A stretch of 64,000 nucleotides of DNA, from the NCBI RefSeq assembly GCF_029428675.1, contig NZ_JAJNEL010000001.1, positions 3,534,001 to 3,598,000 on the forward strand, written 5' to 3'. Under the pieces are notes generated by a model. That model saw only the letters and a program-made list of their open reading frames with translations. It searched no databases and was not told the DNA's origin. Below are positions 1-8,162 of the stretch, piece by piece. How positions within the stretch are numbered: position 1 is the stretch's first letter; each line of letters starts with the position of its first letter. The position numbers were made by a program, and so were the translations under genes. This DNA is from Streptomyces sp. JH14. Lineage in GTDB: Bacteria > Actinomycetota > Actinomycetes > Streptomycetales > Streptomycetaceae.

Positions 1-395
1 AGCTTCCACGACGGCACCCAGCGCCGCATCCCGTACTTGTCGGCGCGCGGGTAGTCGATGAAGCGCTTCTTGACGGGCCGCTGACTGCCGCGTCCACGGC
101 CCCGGCCGGGGCCGTCGTACCCGCCGTCGTCACCACCGCGTCGGCGGCCCCCTCCTCCGCCGTAGCCTGCGCCACCTCCCTCGGCGGCCCGCCGCCCGCC
201 GCCGCGCTGGGCGGCCCTCCTGGCTTCGGCGCGTCCGCCGTACGGACTCTCCGCGCCGTACGAACCGGACGGTGACTCGGAAGTTACTCCGCGTGACGGA
301 GCTGCGCGGCGTCCTGAGGACTGCTGGGCGGCTCGTCTGGCCGCGGCGCGCCCGCCACCCTGCGGTTGCGGCGTTTTGCGACGGTGCTCGCTCAT
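1..395 (-). CDS. Penicillin-binding protein / transglycosylase, N-terminal part only
   Basis: The frame reads leftward from ATG at 393-395 (MSEHRRKTPQPQGGGRAAAR) for 131 codons and leaves the window without a stop. The visible part is a disordered Arg/Gly/Ala-rich cytoplasmic tail with RRAAQ-type repeats. It then changes to ordered sequence (KKRFIDYPRADKYGMRRW) at the window edge. A GGAG-like ribosome site (aggagtagtcgttcg) precedes the ATG. Tails like this precede the membrane anchor of actinobacterial bifunctional PBPs, and such a gene lies divergent from the PadR/ino1 pair in Streptomyces. The catalytic domains are not visible, so the product name rests on tail style and synteny. Confidence 0.6.
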   Translation of the reverse strand, partial: MSEHRRKTPQPQGGGRAAARRAAQQSSGRRAAPSRGVTSESPSGSYGAESPYGGRAEARRAAQRGGGRRAAEGGGAGYGGGGGRRRGGDDGGYDGPGRGRGRGSQRPVKKRFIDYPRADKYGMRRWVPSWK

Positions 396-773
396 CGAAC
401 GACTACTCCTCGGGCAGGCAAGAGTGCCTGGAAGCGGCAGTTGAGATCCGGTCCCCCCGAATTACGGACCAGCCCTGCGACAGGCTCATCCGCAGCGCAT
501 CCGGTCGGTCCGCGATGACTGACGCTTGGGCGCGTCACACGGTTCCCGGTGGTCTGCATGCCGCACAGACTACGCACGGTCAAAACCCTCCTAGAGCCGA
601 AGTTCACCTCAAATCAGGCAAGTCACCTGCTGCGAATTGATGATGTGACGCCGTTCACGATGGCCCCCCTTGTCGCATCGCTCGGAGCGATCTATCGTCA
701 GGATGTATCGAGTCGATACATCAGCTCGGCATAGGCTCCCTGAGAGCACTCGGAGAAGAAGGAGGAGGCGAAG
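396..773. other. Divergent intergenic region
   Basis: This gap separates the leftward PBP-type gene and the rightward PadR gene. I see no credible gene in it. The only clear element is the perfect PadR-type palindrome near its right end and the GGAGGAGG ribosome site just before the TTG at 774. Confidence 0.6.
703..721. promoter_or_regulatory. PadR-type operator palindrome
   Basis: ATGTATCGAGTCGATACAT is a perfect inverted repeat with 9-bp arms around one central base. PadR-family repressors typically bind ATGT...ACAT palindromes. The site lies 52 bp upstream of the PadR gene start, so autorepression is the simplest reading. That role is inferred. Confidence 0.75.
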
Positions 774-1481
774 TTGAGCAGACGTTCCGGCATCCTCGAG
801 TTCGCCGTACTCGGTCTGCTCCGCGAGTCCCCGATGCATGGGTACGAGCTCCGCAAACGCCTCAACACGTCGCTGGGGATCTTCCGCGCCTTCAGCTACG
901 GCACCCTTTACCCGTGCCTCAAGACGCTGGTCGCCAATGGATGGTTGATCGAGGAGACAGGTAGCTCCGCGGACGACCTTCCACCCGCCGGTGGCCGTCC
1001 TGTCGCCCCCGCTTCGACACTGGCGGGACGCCGCGCCAAGATCGTCTACCGGCTGACGGCAGAAGGTAAGGAGCACTTCGAGGAGTTGCTCTCCCACACC
1101 GGCCCGGACTCCTGGGAGGACGAGCATTTCGCAGCACGTTTCGCCTTCTTCGGGCAGACGGAGCACGAGGTGCGGATGCGCGTGCTGGAAGGCCGCCGCA
1201 GCCGGCTGGAGGAGCGTCTGGAGAAGATGCGCGCCTCTCTGGCACGCACCCGCGAGCGACTCGACGACTACACACTTGAGCTGCAGCGACACGGCATGGA
1301 GTCCGTGGAGCGCGAAGTGCGCTGGCTGAACGAGCTCATCGAGAGCGAGCGATCGGGACGGGATCAGCGACGATCCTCGCCCGAGGGCTCAGCTCCGCAG
1401 AACACAGCAGGAGAGACGGACGGCCTGCCCCGGCACCGGGGCGCTGCCCCGCCGGATCCGTCCGACGACACCGGCAAGTGA
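774..1481 (+). CDS. PadR family transcriptional regulator
   Basis: This 235-residue protein opens with a PadR winged helix ([20 protein letters not shown], then [16 protein letters not shown]) over about residues 6-60. An inserted Pro/Ala-rich loop at about 65-85 separates the recognition helix from the wing. A long C-terminal coiled-coil region (about 125-190) is typical of PadR subfamily-1 dimerisation arms, and the last 40 residues look disordered. The start is TTG at 774, chosen because GGAGGAGG lies 6 nt upstream. The gene follows a perfect ATGTATCGA/TCGATACAT operator and sits 67 bp before ino1 on the same strand, so it may share a transcript with it. The ligand is unknown. Confidence 0.88.
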   Translation: MSRRSGILEFAVLGLLRESPMHGYELRKRLNTSLGIFRAFSYGTLYPCLKTLVANGWLIEETGSSADDLPPAGGRPVAPASTLAGRRAKIVYRLTAEGKEHFEELLSHTGPDSWEDEHFAARFAFFGQTEHEVRMRVLEGRRSRLEERLEKMRASLARTRERLDDYTLELQRHGMESVEREVRWLNELIESERSGRDQRRSSPEGSAPQNTAGETDGLPRHRGAAPPDPSDDTGK

Positions 1482-1548
1482 AGTCCCAGCAGTTCCGCAG
1501 GGCCTTCATCGGAATCACCGAGAACACTCAACACAGGGAGCAACCGGA

Positions 1549-2631
1549 ATGGGTTCGGTTCGCGTAGCCATCGTAGGCGTGGGTAACTGCGCCGCCTCGC
1601 TGGTGCAGGGCGTCGAGTACTACAAGGACGCCGATCCGGCCGGCAAGGTGCCCGGCCTGATGCACGTCCAGTTCGGCGACTACCACGTGCGTGACGTCGA
1701 GTTCGTCGCCGCCTTCGACGTCGACGCGAAGAAGGTCGGTCTCGACCTCGCGGACGCCATCGGTGCGAGCGAGAACAACACCATCAAGATCGCCGACGTG
1801 CCGAACACCGGCGTGACCGTCCAGCGCGGCCACACCCACGACGGTCTGGGCAAGTACTACCGCGAGACCATCGAGGAGTCCACCGAGGCCCCGGTCGACG
1901 TCGTTCAGGTCCTCAAGGACAAGCAGGTCGACGTTCTCGTCTGCTACCTGCCCGTCGGTTCCGAGGTCGCTGCCAAGTTCTACGCACAGTGCGCCATCGA
2001 CGCCAAGGTCGCGTTCGTCAACGCCCTCCCGGTCTTCATCGCCGGTACCAAGGAGTGGGCGGACAAGTTCACCGAGGCCGGTGTCCCGATCGTCGGCGAC
2101 GACATCAAGTCGCAGGTCGGCGCCACCATCACGCACCGCGTGATGGCGAAGCTCTTCGAGGACCGGGGCGTCGTCCTGGACCGCACGATGCAGCTGAACG
2201 TCGGCGGCAACATGGACTTCAAGAACATGCTCGAGCGCGAGCGCCTGGAGTCCAAGAAGATCTCCAAGACGCAGGCCGTCACCTCGCAGATCCGTGACCG
2301 CGAGCTGGGTGCGGACAACGTGCACATCGGCCCGTCGGACTACGTGGCCTGGCTGGACGACCGCAAGTGGGCGTACGTGCGTCTCGAGGGTCGTGCCTTC
2401 GGTGACGTTCCGCTGAACCTGGAGTACAAGCTCGAGGTCTGGGACTCCCCGAACTCCGCCGGTGTCATCATCGACGCCGTGCGCGCCGCGAAGATCGCCA
2501 AGGACCGCGGCATCGGCGGTCCGATCCTCTCCGCGTCCTCGTACTTCATGAAGTCCCCGCCGGTCCAGTACTTCGACGACGAGGCCCGCGAGAACGTCGA
2601 GAAGTTCATCAGCGGCGACGTCGAGCGCTGA
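1549..2631 (+). CDS. ino1: Inositol-3-phosphate synthase
   Basis: This 360-residue NAD-dependent enzyme converts glucose-6-phosphate to inositol-3-phosphate. That is the first step toward mycothiol and phosphatidylinositol in actinomycetes. The N-terminus has the Rossmann motif [18 protein letters not shown]. Conserved core stretches are [28 protein letters not shown] and the C-terminal YFMKSPP. The length is normal for the short bacterial type. A GGGAG ribosome site precedes the ATG. A 17-bp perfect hairpin follows the stop, closing the padR-ino1 unit. Codon bias is strong (nearly all C/G third positions), suggesting high expression. Confidence 0.95.
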   Translation: MGSVRVAIVGVGNCAASLVQGVEYYKDADPAGKVPGLMHVQFGDYHVRDVEFVAAFDVDAKKVGLDLADAIGASENNTIKIADVPNTGVTVQRGHTHDGLGKYYRETIEESTEAPVDVVQVLKDKQVDVLVCYLPVGSEVAAKFYAQCAIDAKVAFVNALPVFIAGTKEWADKFTEAGVPIVGDDIKSQVGATITHRVMAKLFEDRGVVLDRTMQLNVGGNMDFKNMLERERLESKKISKTQAVTSQIRDRELGADNVHIGPSDYVAWLDDRKWAYVRLEGRAFGDVPLNLEYKLEVWDSPNSAGVIIDAVRAAKIAKDRGIGGPILSASSYFMKSPPVQYFDDEARENVEKFISGDVER

Positions 2632-2697
2632 CACGAGCGGCAACGGCGTGTGACCGTGGAAGGGCGATGAGCGGCAACGCTCCACCTTTCCCGCATC

Positions 2698-2736
2698 GTT
2701 GAGGGTCCCCGGGCAATCCGCCCGGGGACCCTCAAC
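2698..2736 (+). terminator. Terminator hairpin after ino1
   Basis: A perfect 17-bp stem starting GTTGAGGGTCCCCGGGC closes on a 5-nt loop (AATCC). It lies 66 bp past the ino1 stop and only a few bases before the MFS gene start. No strong T-run follows, as is common in Streptomyces. Confidence 0.8.
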
Positions 2737-2755
2737 GTATGTGACCCTTGCCCAC

Positions 2756-4024
2756 ATGCCCGTCGTACGTGATCTGCGCGTACTCCTGCGCCTTCGGAAC
2801 TTCCGTCGTCTGCTCGCCGTACGTCTGCTCTCCCAGTCGGCCGACGGTGTCTACCAGGTCGCCCTGGCTGCGCACGTCGTCTTCTCCCCGGAGAAACAGA
2901 CATCGGCGGGAGCCATCGCCTCCGCGATGGCCGTGCTGCTGCTGCCGTACTCACTCATCGGGCCCTTCGCCGGCGTCTTTCTGGATCGCTGGCCGCGCCG
3001 CCAGGTCTTTCTGTACGGCAATCTGCTGCGAGCCGCCCTCGCCTGCTGCACGGCCCTGCTGATCCTCGGCTCGGCGCCCGCCTGGCTCTTCTACGCCTCC
3101 GCCCTGAGCGTCACCGCAGTCAACCGCTTTGTGCTGGCGGGCCTCTCGGCCGTACTTCCGCGGGTCGTCGACAGGGACCGACTGGTCATGGCCAACTCGC
3201 TCTCGCCGACTGCGGGCACGCTCGCCGCCACGGCGGGCGGCGGTCTTGCCTTTGTCGTACGTCTGGTCGCGGCAGACTCCGATGCAGCGGTGGTTCTGCT
3301 GGGGGCGGGGCTCTATCTCGCGTCGGCGCTGACATCCCTGAGCCTTGCGGCTGGTCTCCTCGGGCCGGACCCGGATGACAGCCGTCTCAGGCTGCGGAAC
3401 GCCCTGACCACCACCGCGCGGGGACTCGCCGGCGGGCTGCACCACCTGGCCACGCGAAGGGCCGCCGCACGGGCGCTGGCGGCCATGACGGTGATCCGGT
3501 TCTGTTACGGAGCGCTGACCGTGATGGTGCTGATGCTGTGCCGATACGCCTGGTCCGACAACGACTCCGACGGACTCGCTCTGCTCGGCCTGGCGGTAGG
3601 GGCCTCCGGTGCGGGGTTCTTCGCAGCGGCCGTACTGACACCCTGGGCGGTGGGACGGCTGGGCCGTTTCCGATGGATGGCCGTCTGCGCGACCGCGGCC
3701 GCGGCCCTCGAGCCCGCGCTCGGGCTGTGGTTCAGTCCCCAGCCGATGCTCGTTGCAGCGTTCGTCCTCGGAATGGTCACCCAGGGAGCAAAGATCGCGA
3801 CGGACACCGTCGTGCAGACCTCGGTGGACGACTCCTTCCGCGGCCGGATCTTCTCCCTGTACGACGTGCTGTTCAACGTGGCCTTTGTCGGCGCTGCCGC
3901 GGTGTGCGCCTTGATCCTGCCGCCTGATGGCGAGTCGCCCACAGTGGTGATCGCGGTTGCCGCGCTCTACTCGATCGTCGCAGTGACGATGTTCCGATGG
4001 AGTCATTCCGACAAAGCGCTCTAG
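2756..4024 (+). CDS. MFS transporter
   Basis: This integral membrane protein has about 12 hydrophobic segments, and residues 1-200 read as one six-helix half. The basic loop after the second helix, FLDRWPRRQVFLYG, matches the MFS motif-A position (GxLaDrxGrr-like). The family exports small molecules by proton antiport; the substrate is unknown. ATG 2756 (MPVVRDLRVLLRLRNF) was chosen, and GTG 2741 in the same frame is an alternative. Neither has a clear ribosome site, and the ino1 terminator ends just upstream, so a leaderless or very short leader is likely. It converges with pcnA across two parS palindromes. Confidence 0.82.
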   Translation: MPVVRDLRVLLRLRNFRRLLAVRLLSQSADGVYQVALAAHVVFSPEKQTSAGAIASAMAVLLLPYSLIGPFAGVFLDRWPRRQVFLYGNLLRAALACCTALLILGSAPAWLFYASALSVTAVNRFVLAGLSAVLPRVVDRDRLVMANSLSPTAGTLAATAGGGLAFVVRLVAADSDAAVVLLGAGLYLASALTSLSLAAGLLGPDPDDSRLRLRNALTTTARGLAGGLHHLATRRAAARALAAMTVIRFCYGALTVMVLMLCRYAWSDNDSDGLALLGLAVGASGAGFFAAAVLTPWAVGRLGRFRWMAVCATAAAALEPALGLWFSPQPMLVAAFVLGMVTQGAKIATDTVVQTSVDDSFRGRIFSLYDVLFNVAFVGAAAVCALILPPDGESPTVVIAVAALYSIVAVTMFRWSHSDKAL

Positions 4025-4104
4025 CGTGCCACCGCATGAGACCCACTTCGGCCTGGACAGGCACGCGGCCTACCGGGCAGGCGCTCAAGGCGGGGCGCTA
4101 TGTC

Positions 4105-4138
4105 GAGGGGCGTTGTTTCACGTGAAACAACGCCCCTC
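4105..4138. other. parS: parS site within a 34-nt perfect palindrome
   Basis: The 14-mer GTTTCACGTGAAAC at 4115-4128 is the ParB-binding site of Streptomyces. Here it is the core of a perfect palindrome with 17-bp arms (GAGGGGCGTTGTTTCAC and its complement). It lies between the convergent ends of the MFS and pcnA genes, so as RNA it could also act as a terminator hairpin on either strand. Confidence 0.92.
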
Positions 4139-4145
4139 ACACGAC

Positions 4146-4183
4146 AGCGGCGGTCATGTTTCACGTGAAACATGACCGCCGCT
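4146..4183. other. parS: Second parS site within a 38-nt perfect palindrome
   Basis: GTTTCACGTGAAAC at 4158-4171 is embedded in 19-bp perfect arms beginning AGCGGCGGTCATG. It starts 7 nt after the preceding parS palindrome and ends 6 nt before the pcnA stop, so two ParB sites sit 43 bp centre to centre in one convergent gap. Confidence 0.92.
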
Positions 4184-4189
4184 GCGACC

Positions 4190-5632
4190 TCAGCTCTGCG
4201 CGGCCCACCACTTCTTGAGCTCCGCGACCGCAGCGTCGTGCTCCATCGGGCCATTCTCCAGTCGCAGTTCCAGCAGGAACGCGTACGCCTTGCCGATCAC
4301 GGGCCCGGGACCGACACCGAGGATCTGCATGATCTCGTTCCCGTCCAGGTCGGGCCGGATGGCATCCAGCTCCTCCTGATCCTTCAGCTGCGCGATGCGC
4401 TCCTCAAGCGCGTCGTACGTGCGCGAGAGGGCGCCGGCCTTGCGCTTGTTCCGGGTCGTGCAGTCCGAGCGGGTCAGTTTGTGCAGCCGCTCCAGCAGCG
4501 GGCCCGCATCGCGCACATACCGGCGCACAGCGGAGTCCGTCCACTCCCCGTCGCCGTAGCCATGGAACCGAAGGTGCAGCTCCACCAGATTCGCAACGTC
4601 CTTGACCAGGTCGTTGGCGTACTTGAGCTCCGTCATTCGCTTCTTGACCATCTTGGCGCCCACCACCTCGTGGTGATGGAACGAGACGCGCCCGTCCTTC
4701 TCGAAGCGCCGGGTCCGCGGCTTGCCGATGTCGTGAAGCAGCGCCGCAAGCCGCAGCGTCAGATCGGGCCCGTCCTCCTCCAGGTCGATCGCCTGCTCCA
4801 GGACGGTCAACGAATGCTCGTAGACGTCCTTGTGACGGTGATGCTCGTCACTCTCCAGCCGCAGGGCGGGCAGCTCCGGCAGCACCTGCTGCGCCAGCCC
4901 CGTGGAGACCAGGAGAGCCAGACCCTTGCGGGGGTTCGCGGAGAGCAGCAGCTTGTTGAACTCCTCACGGACCCGCTCCGCAGAGACGATCTCGATACGG
5001 CCTGCCATCTCCGTCATCGCGGCGACGACGTCGGGGGCAACATCGAAGTCCAGCTGCGCGGCAAAGCGTGCGGCGCGAAGCATGCGCAGCGGGTCGTCGG
5101 AGAATGATTCCTCGGGCGTCCCGGGGGTGCGCAGCACACGCTCCGCCAGATCATCGAGACCACCGTGCGGGTCGATGAATTCCTTCTGCGGCAGCGCCAC
5201 AGCCATCGCATTGACCGTGAAGTCCCGGCGCACGAGATCTTCCTCGATGGAGTCGCCGTACGAAACCTCCGGCTTGCGCGAGGTCCTGTCGTACGCCTCC
5301 GACCGGTATGTGGTGACTTCGATCAGGTAGCCGTTCTTCTGGCACCCCACTGTGCCGAAGGCAATACCGACCTCCCACACCGCGTCGGCCCAAGGACGGA
5401 CGATCTTCAGTACGTCCTCGGGGCGGGCATCCGTGGTGAAGTCCAGGTCATTCCCGAGCCTGCCGAGAAGCGCGTCCCGGACCGAGCCGCCGACCAGGGC
5501 GAGACCGAATCCGGCATCCTGGAAACGGCGTGCGAGGTCATCGGCGACAGGGGACACCCGCAGCAGCTCGCTGACTGCGAGGTGCTGCACCTGGGTCAGG
5601 GCACTGGAATTCTCTTCATTGGCGTTCGGCAC
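4190..5632 (-). CDS. pcnA: CCA tRNA nucleotidyltransferase
   Basis: This 480-residue enzyme adds or repairs the 3' CCA of tRNAs. The class II nucleotidyltransferase head starts at about residue 45 with GGSVRDALLGRLGNDLDF, whose DLD holds the metal-binding aspartates. RRDFTVNAMA and the RMLRAARFAAQLDF helices follow. An HD-type domain (LAALLHDIGKPRTR...HHHEVVGA) spans about 265-340 and suggests added phosphohydrolase activity. The C-terminus is an all-helical tail. The gene runs divergent from the DUF6049 gene and converges with the MFS gene over parS palindromes. Such pcnA genes sit next to murJ loci in actinobacteria. Confidence 0.93.
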   Translation of the reverse strand: MPNANEENSSALTQVQHLAVSELLRVSPVADDLARRFQDAGFGLALVGGSVRDALLGRLGNDLDFTTDARPEDVLKIVRPWADAVWEVGIAFGTVGCQKNGYLIEVTTYRSEAYDRTSRKPEVSYGDSIEEDLVRRDFTVNAMAVALPQKEFIDPHGGLDDLAERVLRTPGTPEESFSDDPLRMLRAARFAAQLDFDVAPDVVAAMTEMAGRIEIVSAERVREEFNKLLLSANPRKGLALLVSTGLAQQVLPELPALRLESDEHHRHKDVYEHSLTVLEQAIDLEEDGPDLTLRLAALLHDIGKPRTRRFEKDGRVSFHHHEVVGAKMVKKRMTELKYANDLVKDVANLVELHLRFHGYGDGEWTDSAVRRYVRDAGPLLERLHKLTRSDCTTRNKRKAGALSRTYDALEERIAQLKDQEELDAIRPDLDGNEIMQILGVGPGPVIGKAYAFLLELRLENGPMEHDAAVAELKKWWAAQS

Positions 5633-5815
5633 AACAGAAAAGGGTACGTGCCCGAACCCTCCCGGGCGTCATCGTTTCTTTCCGCCCTGCGAGACTCTCC
5701 CGATCATGTAGCTCACTCCGCAGCACTCAGTCCCGGCGCACATCGTTACCATGCGGGGACGCAGCAACCGACAGCGATCGACAGCAGCTGACTACGACGA
5801 AGGACGGACAGGCGC

Positions 5816-8113
5816 GTGGCCGAGGCGGCAGACATTCAGGGGATCAGTCACTCTCCTGCCCGCCGCTGGCTGCGGCGTACAGCCTCCGCGTTCCTCGGAG
5901 CGCCGCTCGTCGCCATGCTGCTGGCCGGTCCCGGCGCGCCCGCGGCGCAGGCCGGCGAGACGAGCAAGGCGCCGACCGGCTCCAGCACCGTGGGCGTGTC
6001 TCTGGACTCCCTGGCCCCCAGCGCGCCCGTGAAAGGGGACACACTCACCGTCTCCGGCACGTTGACCAACAGGAGCAAGGAAACGGTCACCGATGCCCGG
6101 GTCGACCTGCGCGTGGGGCCACGGCTCTTCGGCAGGACATCCATCGACGCGGCCGCCGAACGCACCGGATATGTGCCCGGCATCGATCCGGCGCCGGTCG
6201 GCGGCAGGTACACGCTGAAGATCGCGAAGCTCCCGTCCGGGATCAGTCAGGACTTCACGCTGTCCGTGCCCGTCGACAAGCTGGAACTCGACGATTCCGG
6301 TGTCTACCAGTTCGGTGTCTCCCTGTCCGGACAGACCTCCCGTGCCCCGTACGAGCACGTGCTCGGCATCCAGCGGACCTTCCTCCCCTGGCAGGCCGAG
6401 GAGAGTGATTCCACGACCCGGATCACCTATCTCTGGCCGCTGATCGCGTCGGCGCACCTGACGGCCGAGACGGGCTCCGACGAGCAGCAGACCCCGGTCT
6501 TCGCGGACGACGACCTGGCCACTGAGCTCGCCCCCGGCGGACGACTGGAGCAGATGGTCTCGCTGGGCAGCCAGCTGCCCGTGACGTGGGTGATCGACCC
6601 GGATCTACTGGCCGGCGTCGACGCGATGACGGGGAACTACCGCATCAAGGCCGGGGACACCACCATCGCAGGGAAGAACCAGGCCGTCGCCAAGCAGTGG
6701 CTCACTTCGCTGCAGGCAGCCGTGGCGGACCGCAAGGTCGTCGCGCTGCCGTTCGCCGACCCGGATCTGGCATCTCTCGCCCACCGCGGAAAGAACGTCT
6801 CGGGAACCCTGAGCCACCTGCAGAACGCCACCGAGGTGGCCGGTCCGACGGTGGAGACCGTCCTGCATGTGAAGCCGTCCACGGACTTCGCGTGGCCGAT
6901 CGACGGTGCCATCGATCCGTCGATCGTCGATGTCGCCACTTCGGCCGGTGCCCACAACGTGATCGCCCGCAGCGACAGCCTTCAGGAGACCGGGGGGCTG
7001 CCCTACACACCGACCGCGGCTCGGCCGATCGGTGGCGGTACCACCGCCGTCGTCGCCGACTCCCGGCTCTCCAAGGCCTTCGAGGGCGACATGTCGAACG
7101 CGGGGCGATCCACCCTTGCCGTTCAGAAGTTCCTCGCCACGAGCCTTGCGCTGACCGAGCAGGACACGGACAGCGACCGCAGCATCGTCGTCGCGCCGCA
7201 GCGGATGCCCACCGCCGCCCAGGCGCAGTCGATGGCGCGCGCCCTGCACGTCCTCGACGACGAGCGGTGGACACAGCCCCTCGACCTGGTGGGCGCGGCC
7301 GAGGCGAAGCCCGACGCAGAGGCGACGACGAGGGTCCCCAGGACCTCCGAGTACCCGAAGAAGCTCCGCAGCCAGGAGCTGCCGACCCAGGCCTTCCAGG
7401 ACATCAAGGCCACTCAGGACTCGCTCGACAACTTCCGGGTCATCCTCACCCAGCCCGAGCGGGTCGTGACCCCCTTCGGCAACGCGATCAACCGGTCCAT
7501 GTCTACGTCATGGCGCGGCAGGCCGCTGGAGGCTCAGCAGTACCGGGACTCCGTACGAACGTATCTGCATGGACTCACCAACGAGGTGCAGCTCATCGCT
7601 AAGTCGGACGTCACCCTTTCCGGCCGCAGCGCCACCATCCCGGTGACCGTGCAGAACAAGTTGGTGCAGGGTGTCGATCATCTGGTTCTCCGACTGAAGT
7701 CGGAGAACGCGACCCGGCTCAAGCTCAACGGCGGCGGCGCAGTCGCGGAGCGGCCGATCCGTATCGCGGGCGGCCACAGCCAGTCCGTGAAGTTCAACGC
7801 CGCGGCGAACGCCAACGGCCAGGTGCAGGTGACAGCGCAGCTCTACACCGAGGACGGCACACCGTACGGCGAGGAGATGACCTTCACCGTGAAGGTCTCC
7901 GAAGTCACACCAACTGTGCTGCTGGTGATCGCCGGAGGACTGCTGCTACTGGTCCTTGCGGGCATCAGGATGTACACCCATCGCAAGCGTGCCAACGCCG
8001 GCGATCCGGCGGAAGGCAACGGCGGTGAACCCGAGCAGCCGAGTGACCCGACGCCGGACACCGATCCGGAAAGCGGAGCGCCGTCGGGCACGGGTGAGAA
8101 AGTGGACCGTTGA
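5816..8113 (+). CDS. DUF6049 family secreted/membrane-anchored protein
   Basis: This 765-residue protein has an N-terminal signal segment (RRTASAFLGAPLVAMLLAGPGAPAAQA, cut here into its features: Arg pair, hydrophobic core, AQA cleavage-like end near residue 43). A large extracytoplasmic region follows. One C-terminal membrane helix lies at about 699-719, followed by a basic then acidic cytoplasmic tail (PEQPSDPTPDTDPE). The start is GTG 5816, with an AAGGACGGA ribosome site. It lies 49 bp before murJ in the same direction, the standard actinobacterial arrangement, which suggests a role in cell-wall precursor export. The molecular function is not known. Confidence 0.8.
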   Translation: MAEAADIQGISHSPARRWLRRTASAFLGAPLVAMLLAGPGAPAAQAGETSKAPTGSSTVGVSLDSLAPSAPVKGDTLTVSGTLTNRSKETVTDARVDLRVGPRLFGRTSIDAAAERTGYVPGIDPAPVGGRYTLKIAKLPSGISQDFTLSVPVDKLELDDSGVYQFGVSLSGQTSRAPYEHVLGIQRTFLPWQAEESDSTTRITYLWPLIASAHLTAETGSDEQQTPVFADDDLATELAPGGRLEQMVSLGSQLPVTWVIDPDLLAGVDAMTGNYRIKAGDTTIAGKNQAVAKQWLTSLQAAVADRKVVALPFADPDLASLAHRGKNVSGTLSHLQNATEVAGPTVETVLHVKPSTDFAWPIDGAIDPSIVDVATSAGAHNVIARSDSLQETGGLPYTPTAARPIGGGTTAVVADSRLSKAFEGDMSNAGRSTLAVQKFLATSLALTEQDTDSDRSIVVAPQRMPTAAQAQSMARALHVLDDERWTQPLDLVGAAEAKPDAEATTRVPRTSEYPKKLRSQELPTQAFQDIKATQDSLDNFRVILTQPERVVTPFGNAINRSMSTSWRGRPLEAQQYRDSVRTYLHGLTNEVQLIAKSDVTLSGRSATIPVTVQNKLVQGVDHLVLRLKSENATRLKLNGGGAVAERPIRIAGGHSQSVKFNAAANANGQVQVTAQLYTEDGTPYGEEMTFTVKVSEVTPTVLLVIAGGLLLLVLAGIRMYTHRKRANAGDPAEGNGGEPEQPSDPTPDTDPESGAPSGTGEKVDR

Positions 8114-8162
8114 GCGATGTCTGTCGTGGCCGGTCGGCCGGGGACGATGAGGTGGGGTATCG

